From NCBI GenBank assembly GCA_963790325.1, contig CAWBNY010000002.1, positions 558,001-622,000 of the forward strand: DNA of 64,000 nucleotides. The letters are read 5' to 3'. Of this stretch, positions 33,057-42,500 are shown one piece after another; the stretch's first letter is position 1, and the number at the start of each line of letters is the position of its first letter. Position numbers and translations under genes: made by a program. The DNA is from JAXDMK01 sp963790325. GTDB lineage: Bacteria > Actinomycetota > Acidimicrobiia > Acidimicrobiales > AC-14. Under the pieces are notes generated by a model. It saw only the letters and a list, made by a program, of their open reading frames with translations. It was not told where the DNA came from and did no database searches.

Positions 33057-34889
33057 TCACCCGATCTCGAGAAGGCGGGCCTTGACCTTGGCCGCCACGT
33101 GGTCCCAGGTCCAGGTGGCGGCCACCTCGGCCGCCGCGACCAGGCCTTTCTCCCGGGCCGCCTCGGGATCGTCGGCCACCTGGCGCATGAGGGCCCGGAG
33201 CTGCTCGACGTCGGGATCGGCCCACTCGAAGCCCTCGTAGTAGGGGCAGCGGGCCTCGGCCGGCACCAGCCGCTTCGGCTCCAGGGGGTAGCCGACGCCC
33301 TCGTGGAGGAAGTCGGCCAGCCCGCTCCACCGGGTGGCGATCACCGGCAGGCCGCAGGCCATCGCCTCCAGGACGGGCATGCCCCAGCCCTCGCCCCTCG
33401 TGGGCAGGACGAAGGCGTCGGCCGAACGGTACAGGCTGCCCATCTGGTGGGACGTGAACGTGGGGTTGAGCATGACCACGATGGGGGCGGTCGGGGGCAG
33501 GTCGAGGGCGGCGATCTGCTGGTGGACGTCGACCTGGGGGTCGCGATTGGACACCGACAGAAGGAGGAGCACGTCCTCCGAGTCCTTGAACTCCTCGGCG
33601 AAGGCCCGAAGGAGCACCTCCGGAGCCTTGCGCTCGCCCCACTCGAACACCGACAGGAACGTGAAGCGGGTCGACGGCCGGAAGCCGGTGATCTCGGGGT
33701 GGAAGTAGTCGACGTCGACGCCGAGGGGCACGACGTGGATGGGCACCGTCACCCCCGAGCTCCGGAAGGTGTCGACGTTGAACGACGCCGGCACCCATAT
33801 CTCGTCCATCGAGTTGCAGCCGGCCACCCAGGCGGCGGGAAGTCCGGTGACCTCGAGCATGGTCCAGCCGACGGTGTGCTTGCCGGCGACGGGGAAGAAG
33901 GCATCGGCCTGGCAGAGGGCCACCTGGGTCACGTCGGGGCGGATGGCCCGCCTCATGATGTCGTCGAGGAGGAAGTCGTCGGTGGGGTCGTCGTCCTGGT
34001 TGTAGGCGTTCTTGTAGGCGACCTTGACCCCGGCGAAGTGGAGGGCCCGCATGATGTGGCGGCTCTGGACCCCGTAGCCCATGGGCTGGTGGACCACCGA
34101 GTGCCAGGCCATCTCCAGGTCGTACCGGTCGTGCTCGAGCCACTGGGCCCACTTGCGGGTGAAGACCTTGCGTGACTTCCCGTAGACCGACCAGAAGTCG
34201 ACCTTGTTCTCCTTGGTCGACGTGCTCTGGTGGTGGACGGAGGTGACGTCGCCGGCGCAGGCCACGTCCCACCCCGCCTTGATGGCCCGCAGGCAGTAGT
34301 CGGAGTCCTCGAAGTAGGCGAAGAGGTCCTCGTCGAGGCCGCCGAGCTCGTTCAGGCAGTCCCGCCGGAGGTAGGCCTGGGCGAAGACCACCGACTCGAC
34401 GGACCGGGTGGTGTTGCACTGGTTGACGTCGAGCTCGAAGCCGCCCATCTGCTGGCCCATGAGGGTGAGGGGCATCATGAGGGCGCCCAGGTGGAGGATC
34501 GTCCCCTGGGCGTCGACCAGGCGGGCGCCGACGACGCCCCGGCGGGGGTGGGCGTAGGCCGCGTCCTGGAGCTTGGTCAGCCACCGCCGGTCGGTGACGA
34601 TCACGTCGTTGTTCATGAGGACGACGTCCTCGTCCGGCAGGCAGGCGGTGATGCCGATGTTGCAGCCCTTGGTGAACCCCAGGTTGCGGCTGTTGCGGAC
34701 GAGGGTGATCCACGGGAGGGTGCCCAGCCACTCGGGGGTGCCGTCGACCGAGCCGTTGTCGACGACGATCAGGCGCCAATCGGGGTGATCGGTGATCTCC
34801 TTGAGGGCGGCCAGGCACCGTTTGGAGAAGTCGATCGCGTTCCAGGTGAGGATGACGATCGCGACTGCTTTTCGGGGCTCCTCAGTCAT
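33057..34889 (-). CDS. GT2-GT4 fusion glycosyltransferase
   Basis: 610 residues with two complete catalytic modules. Residues 5-260 are GT2: AIVILTWNAIDFSKRCL, NLGFTKGCNIGI, LMNNDVIVTDRRW and DEDLFAYFEDSDYCLRAI with the catalytic ED. Residues 285-610 are GT4: FTFLSVFEWGERKAPEVLL, PIVVMLNPTFTSHQM, and LPTRGEGWGMPVLEAMACG with the donor-binding E-x7-E pattern. ATG 34889 overlaps the preceding coiled-coil gene by 8 bp. It is the last gene of the exporter operon (permease, ATPase, coiled-coil, this). A bifunctional polymerase of the WbbB/WbdA type for an exported polysaccharide is a reasonable inference. Confidence 0.85.
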   Translation of the reverse strand: MTEEPRKAVAIVILTWNAIDFSKRCLAALKEITDHPDWRLIVVDNGSVDGTPEWLGTLPWITLVRNSRNLGFTKGCNIGITACLPDEDVVLMNNDVIVTDRRWLTKLQDAAYAHPRRGVVGARLVDAQGTILHLGALMMPLTLMGQQMGGFELDVNQCNTTRSVESVVFAQAYLRRDCLNELGGLDEDLFAYFEDSDYCLRAIKAGWDVACAGDVTSVHHQSTSTKENKVDFWSVYGKSRKVFTRKWAQWLEHDRYDLEMAWHSVVHQPMGYGVQSRHIMRALHFAGVKVAYKNAYNQDDDPTDDFLLDDIMRRAIRPDVTQVALCQADAFFPVAGKHTVGWTMLEVTGLPAAWVAGCNSMDEIWVPASFNVDTFRSSGVTVPIHVVPLGVDVDYFHPEITGFRPSTRFTFLSVFEWGERKAPEVLLRAFAEEFKDSEDVLLLLSVSNRDPQVDVHQQIAALDLPPTAPIVVMLNPTFTSHQMGSLYRSADAFVLPTRGEGWGMPVLEAMACGLPVIATRWSGLADFLHEGVGYPLEPKRLVPAEARCPYYEGFEWADPDVEQLRALMRQVADDPEAAREKGLVAAAEVAATWTWDHVAAKVKARLLEIG

Positions 34890-35322
34890 GGGCCTGCTTG
34901 TCGTCCTCCCGGAGGACCCGGTTGAGCTCCTCGACCTCGTTGCGCAGGCGCTCGTTCTGGAGTCGGAGCTTCTCGACCAGGTCGAGGAGGGCGTGGTTGA
35001 AGCGGGTCTGCTGGTCCCACGGGGGGGTGGTGTACCACCGGAGGGTGCGGCGGACGGCCTTCTTGGCGAAGCGGATGGCCTCGCCGACGACGGGCCGGTC
35101 GGAGCCGGAGAGGAACTCGACCCGGATGGTGGCCGGGTCACGGAGGTTGGCGATCCCGAGCTCGTCGTCGCCCTCGGTGTGCACGAAGATCGGGCCTCCC
35201 CCGCTCACGCCACCCGGCTGGCGGGCGGCCCGGACGAGGGCCGTCTCCACTCGGGTCATCATCGTCGGAACGGGCGTGCCGCGCATCGGGTGGAGTGTGG
35301 TCCCGCCGATTGCTCCGCGCAA
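34882..35322 (-). CDS. Small coiled-coil protein of the exporter operon
   Basis: Up to 146 residues; the start could also be at 35286 or 35262 (MMTRVETALVRAA), which would fit typical proteins better. A short beta segment (IRVEFLSGSDRPVVGEAIRF) is followed by a basic helix and a C-terminal coiled coil (LVEKLRLQNERLRNEVEELN). Not recognised as a named family. Similar small coiled-coil proteins next to ABC polysaccharide exporters often set chain length or anchor the glycosyltransferase. It overlaps the GT2-GT4 gene by 8 bp, implying coupled translation. Confidence 0.6.
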   Translation of the reverse strand: MRGAIGGTTLHPMRGTPVPTMMTRVETALVRAARQPGGVSGGGPIFVHTEGDDELGIANLRDPATIRVEFLSGSDRPVVGEAIRFAKKAVRRTLRWYTTPPWDQQTRFNHALLDLVEKLRLQNERLRNEVEELNRVLREDDKQAHD

Positions 35323-35394
35323 TTACACGCGTGAGGGGGTGGGTGCGCGGACTGCTCGCCGGGGGCGTCGCCACGCGGGCGCCGAGCGGATCGC

Positions 35395-36654
35395 CTACGA
35401 CGGGGCGGCCGCGCCCGAGGCGTGGTGGGCCTCGGCCGACGACGAGCCCGCGCCGGCCGTCCACACGGTCTTGACGTGGACCATGCCGCCCTCGATCGGC
35501 AGCAACGGGTTGTCGAAGACGGAGAACCAGTGGCGGCGCTCGTGGCAGTCGTAGATCTTGGTGGCCGACCCGTCGTGCAGCACCACCGTGATCACGTAGT
35601 GACCCCGGAGCAGCGGGAGGTACGGGACCTTGAAGTCCACCGACCCCTCGCCGGTGGCCAGCGTCACCCCCGCCTGGCCCGAGTTCTGCCCGAAGACGTA
35701 GGCCAGGTTCTCGCCCCGCATGACCGCGATCCCACAGATCGTGTCGGCCAGATCCGAGGGGATGGAGTACTTCACCCGGATGGTCAGCGGGTCGCCGGTG
35801 CGGAACGTGCCGGTGTGGGCGCCGTCGCCGTCGAGCACCCCGATCTCGGTGACCTGGGCCGGCCCCGCCCCGTAGCGGCGGCCGTGCGACCCCGAGCCGG
35901 CCCCGCCTTCCTGGTCGGCTGTCTCCTGGTGGACCTCGGCCAGGTAGTCGGCGACCACGTCGGCCGCCTTGCCCACCTCCCGCACCGTCCCCTTGTCCAG
36001 CCACACGGCCGTGGAGCACAGCGTCCGCACCGTGGGCAGGCTGTGGGACACCAGGACGATCGTGCGGCCCTCGGCCCGCAGCTCGGTGATCCGCTCCCAG
36101 CACTTCATCTGGAAGCCCTCGTCGCCCACCGACAGCACCTCGTCCACGATGAGGATCTCGGGGTCGACGCTGATCGCCACCGCGAACGCCAGCCGGGCGT
36201 ACATGCCGCTCGAGTAGTTCTTGACCGGGATGTCCATGAACGTCTCGATCCCGGCGAAGTCGACGATCCCGTCGTAGCGCTTCTCGATCTCCCGCCGGGG
36301 CTGACCCAGCAGGGACCCGGCGAGGAACACGTTCTCCTTGCCGGTCAGCTCGGGGTGGAAGCCGGTGCCCAGCTCGAGCAGGGGCGAGATCGTCCCTCGC
36401 ACCGTCAACGAGCCCTTGTTGGGCGTGAGGATCTTGGCCAGCGTCTTCAACAGGGTGGACTTGCCCGACCCGTTGGGACCGATGATCCCGATGGTGGTGC
36501 CCGCCTCCACCTCCAGGTCGATCCCCTTCAGCGCCCAGAAGTCCTCGTACCGGTGGGCCCGGGAGATGACCTTCTCCTTCAGGGTGTGGGCCCGCTGGTG
36601 GTAGATGCGGTAGCTCTTCCAGACCCCCTCGCAGGAGATCGCCACGTCGCCCAC
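35395..36654 (-). CDS. wzt: Polysaccharide ABC exporter ATPase (Wzt-like) with C-terminal recognition domain
   Basis: 419 residues. The ATPase domain has Walker A IGPNGSGKSTLL, signature YSSGMYARLAF and Walker B ILIVDEVLSVGD, followed by the switch histidine in VLVSHS. The HQRAHTLKEKVISRAHRYEDFWAL insert is typical of the Wzt/TagH group. After residue 270 a beta-sandwich extension (LTIRVKYSIPSDLADTICGIAV, YDCHERRHWFSVF) corresponds to the Wzt C-terminal domain, which recognises the modified non-reducing end of the O-polysaccharide. The start is GTG 36654, overlapping the permease stop by one base (TAGTG). With so many methyltransferases nearby, a methyl cap as the export signal is an attractive inference. 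Confidence 0.9.
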   Translation of the reverse strand: MGDVAISCEGVWKSYRIYHQRAHTLKEKVISRAHRYEDFWALKGIDLEVEAGTTIGIIGPNGSGKSTLLKTLAKILTPNKGSLTVRGTISPLLELGTGFHPELTGKENVFLAGSLLGQPRREIEKRYDGIVDFAGIETFMDIPVKNYSSGMYARLAFAVAISVDPEILIVDEVLSVGDEGFQMKCWERITELRAEGRTIVLVSHSLPTVRTLCSTAVWLDKGTVREVGKAADVVADYLAEVHQETADQEGGAGSGSHGRRYGAGPAQVTEIGVLDGDGAHTGTFRTGDPLTIRVKYSIPSDLADTICGIAVMRGENLAYVFGQNSGQAGVTLATGEGSVDFKVPYLPLLRGHYVITVVLHDGSATKIYDCHERRHWFSVFDNPLLPIEGGMVHVKTVWTAGAGSSSAEAHHASGAAAPS

Positions 36655-37472
36655 TACACGATCTCCGCGAACTGCCGCTGCCAGCGGCCGAAGAGCTTGG
36701 TCCCGATGGCCAGCAGGACCAGGCCCACCGCCGCGTCGTAGGCGAGCAGCCTGAAATCGGGCGGCCGGTTGAGGAGGACCACGTTGCGGAACGACACCAC
36801 GATGCCGGTCATGGGGTTGGCCTCGATCAGGCGGACCAGTCCGGGGCGGTCGTCGAGGATGTGGAGGGAGTAGATGATCGGGGTCCCCCAGAACCAGAGC
36901 TGGAGGAAGACGCCGATGAAGTGGGCCACGTCCCGGAGGAAGACGGTGACGGAGGACAGGATCAGGGCCAACCCGAAGGACAGCACCGTGACCACCACCA
37001 GGATCACCGGCAGCCAAAAGAGGTGTAGACCCGGCAGCCCGGCGAACACCAGGGTGGCCACCAGGAGCACCGCCAGCTCGAAGCCGAACGTCACCACCGA
37101 CGACAGCACCGTGCTCAGGGGCAGGATGGCCCGGGGGAAGTAGACCTTGCCCAGCAGGTACCCCGACCCCACCACCGAGCCGGTGGAGCCGCCGACGGCG
37201 GTGGCGAAGAGGTTCCAGATCACCAGCCCGCCGAAGAAGTAGAGGGCGAAGGGCACGACCGTGCCGTCGGACCGGGTGGCGTCCTGGATGTCGCCCACCT
37301 GGAAGATGAACGTGAAGATGAACCAGTAGAGGCCGACGAACAGAAGAGGGGTGGTCAAAGACCACAGCATCCCCAGAAAGGTCCCCCGGTGGCGGACCTT
37401 GAGGTCGCGCCGGACGAGGTTCCCGATCAACTCGCGAGCGCGATAGAGCTCCTCCACGCCTGCGATGGTCAC
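36654..37472 (-). CDS. wzm: Polysaccharide ABC exporter permease (Wzm-like)
   Basis: 272 residues, six predicted spans, ABC-2 type. The amphipathic N-terminus RELIGNLVRRDLKVRHRGTF and LGMLWSLTTPLLFVGLYWFI are diagnostic for TagG/Wzm/RfbA permeases. FLQLWFWGTPIIYSLHIL is the conserved fifth-span region. It pairs with the ATPase encoded immediately downstream to push undecaprenyl-linked polysaccharide across the cytoplasmic membrane. The start is GTG 37472, 12 bp from the upstream thioredoxin-like gene, so all four genes may be one transcript. Confidence 0.9.
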   Translation of the reverse strand: MTIAGVEELYRARELIGNLVRRDLKVRHRGTFLGMLWSLTTPLLFVGLYWFIFTFIFQVGDIQDATRSDGTVVPFALYFFGGLVIWNLFATAVGGSTGSVVGSGYLLGKVYFPRAILPLSTVLSSVVTFGFELAVLLVATLVFAGLPGLHLFWLPVILVVVTVLSFGLALILSSVTVFLRDVAHFIGVFLQLWFWGTPIIYSLHILDDRPGLVRLIEANPMTGIVVSFRNVVLLNRPPDFRLLAYDAAVGLVLLAIGTKLFGRWQRQFAEIV

Positions 37473-37484
37473 GGGCGGACGGTA

Positions 37485-37943
37485 CTACGAGCGTCCCGGC
37501 AGGCGGCCTAGCTCGGGCTCGGGGCTCGATCCCGGCTCCCGGACCTCGGCCACCGCCGCCCACAGGTCGGTGGCCGACGGCGGCCCGACGAACGAGGCCC
37601 GCACCACCCCCTCGGCGTCGGCCACCACGATGGTGGGGACGGCCTCGATGCCGTAGCGCCGGTGGAGGTCGCCGTGGGCGCCCACCTCCACGTCCTGGAC
37701 GGCGACCTCGGCGCTGGAGAGAACGGCGGACTTGGCCACCACGGTGGCGCACGAGTCGCAGGTGGCGGAGGAGAACACCGCCACCAGCCAGGGGGCGTCG
37801 GGGCGGTCGAAGTCGGCCCGGTCGAGCTGGCGGGGCACCGGCCAGTCCCCCTGGGTGGGGGCGTCGGGTCGGCGCCGGTCGACGATCACCGCCAGCACGA
37901 CGGCGACCGCCACCACCAGGACCACCACCACCAGCCGCTCCAT
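37485..37943 (-). CDS. Membrane-anchored thioredoxin-like protein
   Basis: 152 residues. One N-terminal span (LVVVVLVVAVAVVLAVIV) is followed by a thioredoxin fold facing outward: WLVAVFSSATCDSCATVVAK with a CDSC active site in place of CGPC, VQDVEVGAHGDLHRRYGI, and VPTIVVADAEG with the cis-proline. The atypical CxxC spacing residues (D, S) suggest a specialised redox or sensor role. It starts at ATG 37943, 7 nt after a GATACT hexamer, consistent with a leaderless transcript. It leads the exporter operon by position, but functional linkage is unproven. Confidence 0.75.
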   Translation of the reverse strand: MERLVVVVLVVAVAVVLAVIVDRRRPDAPTQGDWPVPRQLDRADFDRPDAPWLVAVFSSATCDSCATVVAKSAVLSSAEVAVQDVEVGAHGDLHRRYGIEAVPTIVVADAEGVVRASFVGPPSATDLWAAVAEVREPGSSPEPELGRLPGRS

Positions 37944-37950
37944 GACCGCC

Positions 37951-37956
37951 AGTATC
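37951..37956 (-). promoter_or_regulatory. Candidate -10 element (GATACT), leaderless start
   Basis: On the minus strand GATACT ends 7 nt before ATG 37943 with no ribosome-binding site between. It would drive the thioredoxin-like gene and possibly the exporter operon. Confidence 0.4.
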
Positions 37957-38042
37957 GACCACCCGGCCCCGGTAGCTGTGCACGGCCCCTATTGACGGTG
38001 ACGTCCGTCACAGTGGACCATCCACCCGGGTATCCGGGCGGC

Positions 38043-38082
38043 GATCGACGGAGGGGGGTCTGGGGACCCCCCTCCGTCGATC
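38043..38082 (-). terminator. Strong hairpin downstream of the DUF5719-like gene
   Basis: Arms GATCGACGGAGGGGGGTC (38043-38060) and its exact complement (38065-38082) form an 18-bp perfect stem with loop TGGG. It starts directly at the stop codon of the minus-strand gene (38083-38085). There is no T-tract on either side, so it is either a GC-type intrinsic terminator, common in actinobacteria, or an mRNA 3'-end stabiliser. Confidence 0.7.
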
Positions 38083-39531
38083 TCAGGCCCGGAGAGGGAT
38101 CCCGGGGGTGATCGTCATCCCCAACGCCCCGCCCTGGGCGAACAGCATCCGTTCCGCCACCACCGGCTGGGTGCCGCTGACCAGGAGCGACAGGGCGGTG
38201 GTGGGGACAGGGACGTGGTTGGCCAGGCGTACGACGGTGCGCTCACCGGGGGCCAGCTCCACGTCGCCCAGCCCGGGGAGGGGTCGGCGCACGCCGTCGG
38301 CCAGCACCGAGATCGTGACCTCGGCCGGCGCGGTCCCGAGGTTGGCGACGGCGACGAACTGGTCGATCACGTCGTCGGCCTGGCCGGCGGCGAAGACCCA
38401 GTGGCGGGCGGAGGTGCGGGCCCCGGGCGAGGACCCCACGCCCGAGCGGCCGGCGGCGCCGGTGGCGTCGATGCTGCGCTCGACCACCACGTCGACCCCG
38501 TTGGTGCTGCGCAGGACCACCGAGTGGCCGACGCCCTTGGGTACCCGGGTCTCGTCGTTGGCGACCACGCTCACCCTCGACTCCCGGGGGACGGTGATGC
38601 GCAGCGGCTCGGCCTCACCGTCGTCGAGGCCGAAGGCGACGTCGACCTGGGCCTCGGCCTGGGTCGGGTTGTAGACCTGGAAGCGCTCGGCCAGGCCGTC
38701 GGCGGCCAGGCCGTCGGCGAAGTACCACAGCGGCTCGGGGGCGGGCACGCCCAACGTGACGGCCACGCCCCGGCGATCCACGCTGCCGTCGAACATCTGC
38801 AGCCGGGACACCACCAGCCGCCCGGAGCGGGCGCTGACCCGGGCCGCCACCGCCTCCCGGCGCTGGACGAAGTCCCCCACGTTGATGGCGGTCATCCCCC
38901 GCCCCTGCACCGACAACCCGGTGAGGGCCTGGGGTGTGACCTGGCCCTCCTCGGACGTGAAGGCGAAGTCGACCACCGCGTCCTCGGGGAAGGGGTTGAA
39001 CACGAGCAGCACCTCGGTGGCGTCCCGGGTGGTGACGCCCTCGGCGAAGTACCAGGTGGGGGAAGCGGTCGAGGCGCATGGGGTCACGCTGGCGCCGAGG
39101 GGGCCCGAGGTGGACAGCTCGACCACCGCCTCGCCGCCGTCGAGCTCGACCACGGCCGAGAGGTAGTCGCCCGGGACGACGTCGGCCAGGGCGAGGGCCG
39201 CCCGCCCGTTGGCGGCCACGTCGATGCTGGTGGGGGTGGGCGTGCCACCGACGGGGACGACGGTGACGTCGGCCCGCAGGGGCCGGGTGCCGGCGTTGGC
39301 GATCACGACGGTGCCGTCGGCGACCGCCTCCGCCCTGCCGGTGGCGCCGGTGCAGTACCAGGCCGACGACCGGGCCGAGGCGGGGGCGGCGGACGGCCCG
39401 GTGAGGGCGGCCGCGGCTTCGGGGTCGGCGGGGACGCGGTCGGAGGACGACCGGGCCCACCGGTCGATCGCCCCACCGGCCACCAGGAGCAGGAGGATGA
39501 GGAAGATGGCCGGGATGCGGCGCCCGGTCAC
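38083..39531 (-). CDS. DUF5719-like secreted/membrane-anchored protein
   Basis: 482 residues. An N-terminal span (IPAIFLILLLLVAGGAIDRWA) anchors an extracytoplasmic beta-rich protein built of repeating units that contain aromatic motifs: SAWYCTG, PTWYFAEG, PLWYFADG and RHWVFAAG, each followed by a strand such as EVLLVFNPFPEDAVVDFAF. This matches the DUF5719 pattern in actinobacteria, where the gene follows a large membrane glycosyltransferase just as it does here (4-bp GTGA overlap). Function is unknown; a partner or acceptor of the glycosyltransferase is likely. Confidence 0.75.
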   Translation of the reverse strand: MTGRRIPAIFLILLLLVAGGAIDRWARSSSDRVPADPEAAAALTGPSAAPASARSSAWYCTGATGRAEAVADGTVVIANAGTRPLRADVTVVPVGGTPTPTSIDVAANGRAALALADVVPGDYLSAVVELDGGEAVVELSTSGPLGASVTPCASTASPTWYFAEGVTTRDATEVLLVFNPFPEDAVVDFAFTSEEGQVTPQALTGLSVQGRGMTAINVGDFVQRREAVAARVSARSGRLVVSRLQMFDGSVDRRGVAVTLGVPAPEPLWYFADGLAADGLAERFQVYNPTQAEAQVDVAFGLDDGEAEPLRITVPRESRVSVVANDETRVPKGVGHSVVLRSTNGVDVVVERSIDATGAAGRSGVGSSPGARTSARHWVFAAGQADDVIDQFVAVANLGTAPAEVTISVLADGVRRPLPGLGDVELAPGERTVVRLANHVPVPTTALSLLVSGTQPVVAERMLFAQGGALGMTITPGIPLRA

Positions 39532-42500
39532 AGATCGCCGGGGTCGGCCGCCGCCGGGCGTCGGGGCCGACTGACGACCAGGAACCGGATCAGACCCACC
39601 CACAGGGCGAGCTGGAGGACGACCAGCCCGTAGCGGAGGACGGGGGTGTTGAACTGGAGGCGGCCGTCGCCCGAGCGGGCCACGTCGAAGGCGTTGGCCA
39701 CTCCGTAGGCCCGGGTGCGCTCGGCCGCCTGTCCCCCGACCTCCAACGACCATCGGCGCGAGGGGCTCTCGGCCAGCAGCACCTGGCCGGTGGACGGGAT
39801 GCCTCCCCGGTAGCGAACCGGGCCGCCCTCGTCGAGGATGTGCTGCGATCCGGTGATGTCGGCACCGCCCCCCAGGTCCTCGGGGATGGCGCCGGCGGTG
39901 GCGTTGGGGAGCAGGACCCGGCCCGGCAACCAGGCCGTGTTCTCGTACACGGCCAGGGTGGCGTCGGCCGGGAGCAGGCGGAGGTCGAGCTGGGAGCCGA
40001 GGGCGCGGGTGAGGGCGGGCGGGATGCCGGGCACCGGCGCCACGTCGTCCCGGGGAGCGGTCTGGGACGGGACGACGATGTAGCGCACGGCCATCGGGGC
40101 GAGGAGCCGTCCGAGGCGGGCGGTGCCGCCGTTCTGGGCCACCCGGAGAACCTCGGCGATGGTCTCGGTGGCCCCCGACGGTCGCCCGGGGAGGAGATCG
40201 ACCACGTCGGGCGCCCCGTCGCGGGACGTGGCGTAGCCCACCCCCTCCTGGAACCGCCAGCTGTCGAGGGGCAGGATGGCGGGGTCGCCCAGCCACAGCA
40301 CCCGGAACGCGCCCACCTCGGTCTCCGGATCCATCCACGCCACCGATCGGGCCAGGTCGGTGGAGGGCATGTTCCACGCCCCGTCGGCCGCCGCCCCGAG
40401 GACGGGAAGGGTGATGGCGGCGATGGTGGCGCCGGCCGTCACCGAGAGGGCCTGGCGCCAGCCGAAGCGCTCCGAGCGAAGGTCGGTCTCGAACGCCACC
40501 GCGCCCAGGGCCACCGAGGCGGCCAGGGCGGCGGCGGCGAAGGCGAGGAGGACGTCGGGGGACTGGAACTGCAGCGGGAGCCAGCCCTGGCCGCCGGCCC
40601 ACGCCACGCCGATGCAGGTGAGGGCCGTGATCCACAGCCGGATGGCCCAGGCCAGGCGCCAGTCGCGGCCGAGCACGAGGGGGACGGCGGCCACCAGCAG
40701 CAGGGCCCAGCCCAGAGGCGCCGCCCCCATGGGCCCGATCTGGAACCGCAGCAGCTCGCCCAGCCCCGGTTGCACCGCCGGGAGCCGGGACACGCCGGTG
40801 ACCGTCGACCAACCTCCCGGGAGGAGCAGTTCCACCGACCACGGCACCAGGAGCACGGCGGCGACCAGCGCCGCGCCCAGGGCCCCGAGGAACGAGGTCG
40901 AGGTGGCGGTGGGCTCGCCCGCCACCAGCGAGCCGAGGAGGAGGCCGAGGGCGGCCACCAGCAGGGCCAGGGCGATCGACGGGACGAAAGCCGTGACCAC
41001 GGCCAGGGCCAGCCCGAGCAAAAGGATGTCGCGCCCGTCGACGGCTCGATCGTGGTCGTCCCGGAAGGGTGGCAGGCGGGTGAGGCGCACGAGCGAGCCG
41101 AGCAGCCAGGGGGCGGCGGCGAAGGCCAGCAGCCCCCCCCACTGGCCCCGGGCCAGAGAGTTGTAGGGGAGGGCGACGGTGACGTAGGCGATCACACCCA
41201 CCAGCCGGGCCAGGGGCGATCCCAGGTGGCGGCCCACCCGCCAGGCGCCGACGGCGGCGATCGGCCACACCCCCAGGACCAGCAGCTTCTGGAGCAGCCC
41301 GACCCCGCCCAGGAGCAACGTTCCGGCGAAGCCGAGGATGCCGAGCATGGGCGGGGCCGACGACGGCGAGCCCAGGCCGGTGGTGCGCCACCCGTCGACG
41401 TAGTGGGTGAGCAGGGTCGACACCCGAGGGAACGGGGCCAGCTGGCCGACGGCGGGCAGGCGCCCGGTGAACAGCTCCCGGCTGCCGATGAGCAGGGCGA
41501 GGGCGACCAGTCCCAGGAGGGCGGCCGCAGCCCGGGCCGGGCCCTGCCACACCGACTCCACCAGCTCCTGGCCGGCGGACACCAGGGCCCGGGCCCGTTC
41601 CTCGGCGTGCAGCCGGCGCTGGAGGTAGTTGGTGAGGCGGACGCTGCCTCGTACCTGGAGGCGGCGGACCTCGCTGTCGGGCACGCTGCGGGAGCGGCGG
41701 ACGGCCTGCCGCAGGGGCCGCAGGCGGCGGACCCGGCGCAGGTTCCACAGCCAGGCGGCGATCAGCTGGCGGGCCTCGCCCCAGCGCCGGGCGAGGAGGG
41801 CCACGATCGTCTCCACGATGGTGACGACCGCGGCCTGGGGCACCACCCGCAGCAGGTGGAGCAGGGAATAGCTCTTGAACATGGTCCGCAGGTGGTGGCG
41901 GGACTGGGCCGCGTCCTTGTCGACCGCGTCCTCCCGGTGGCGCTCGTCACCCCTGTGGTGGCGGACCCGGGCCGCGGGCGCCACCACCACCCGGGCCCCC
42001 GCCACCTGGGCCCGCCAGCAGAGGTCGACGTCGGCCCCGTGGTCGCCCATCTCGGCATCGAACCCGCCCAGCTCGCTGAACAGGTCGCTGCGGACGAGGA
42101 GGCAGGTGTTGGACACGGCGAACACGTCCTTGACCGCGTCGTGCTGCTCCTGGTCGAGCTCGCCCCGGTCGACCACCGACCCGCAGGCGCCCGTCTTGTC
42201 GACCACCAGGCCCACCTCGAGGAGGCGGTCGGGGTGGTCCCACTCGACCACCTTGGGGGCGACGATGCCGGCGTTGGACCGGAGGGCCTCCTCGACCAGG
42301 AGCCGGATGGCGTCGGGGTCCATGGCCACGTCGTCGTGGCAGAAGACCAGGAAGGAAGCCCCCTGCACCGTCTGCAGGACGTCGTTGGCGGCGGCCGCGA
42401 ACCCCGGCTTCGACGGGACCCGGCGGAGGTAGGCGTCGGGCAGGACCGACGCCACCCGGCGGGCGGAGTCGCCGCCGGCGCCGGCGTCCATCACCAGAAC

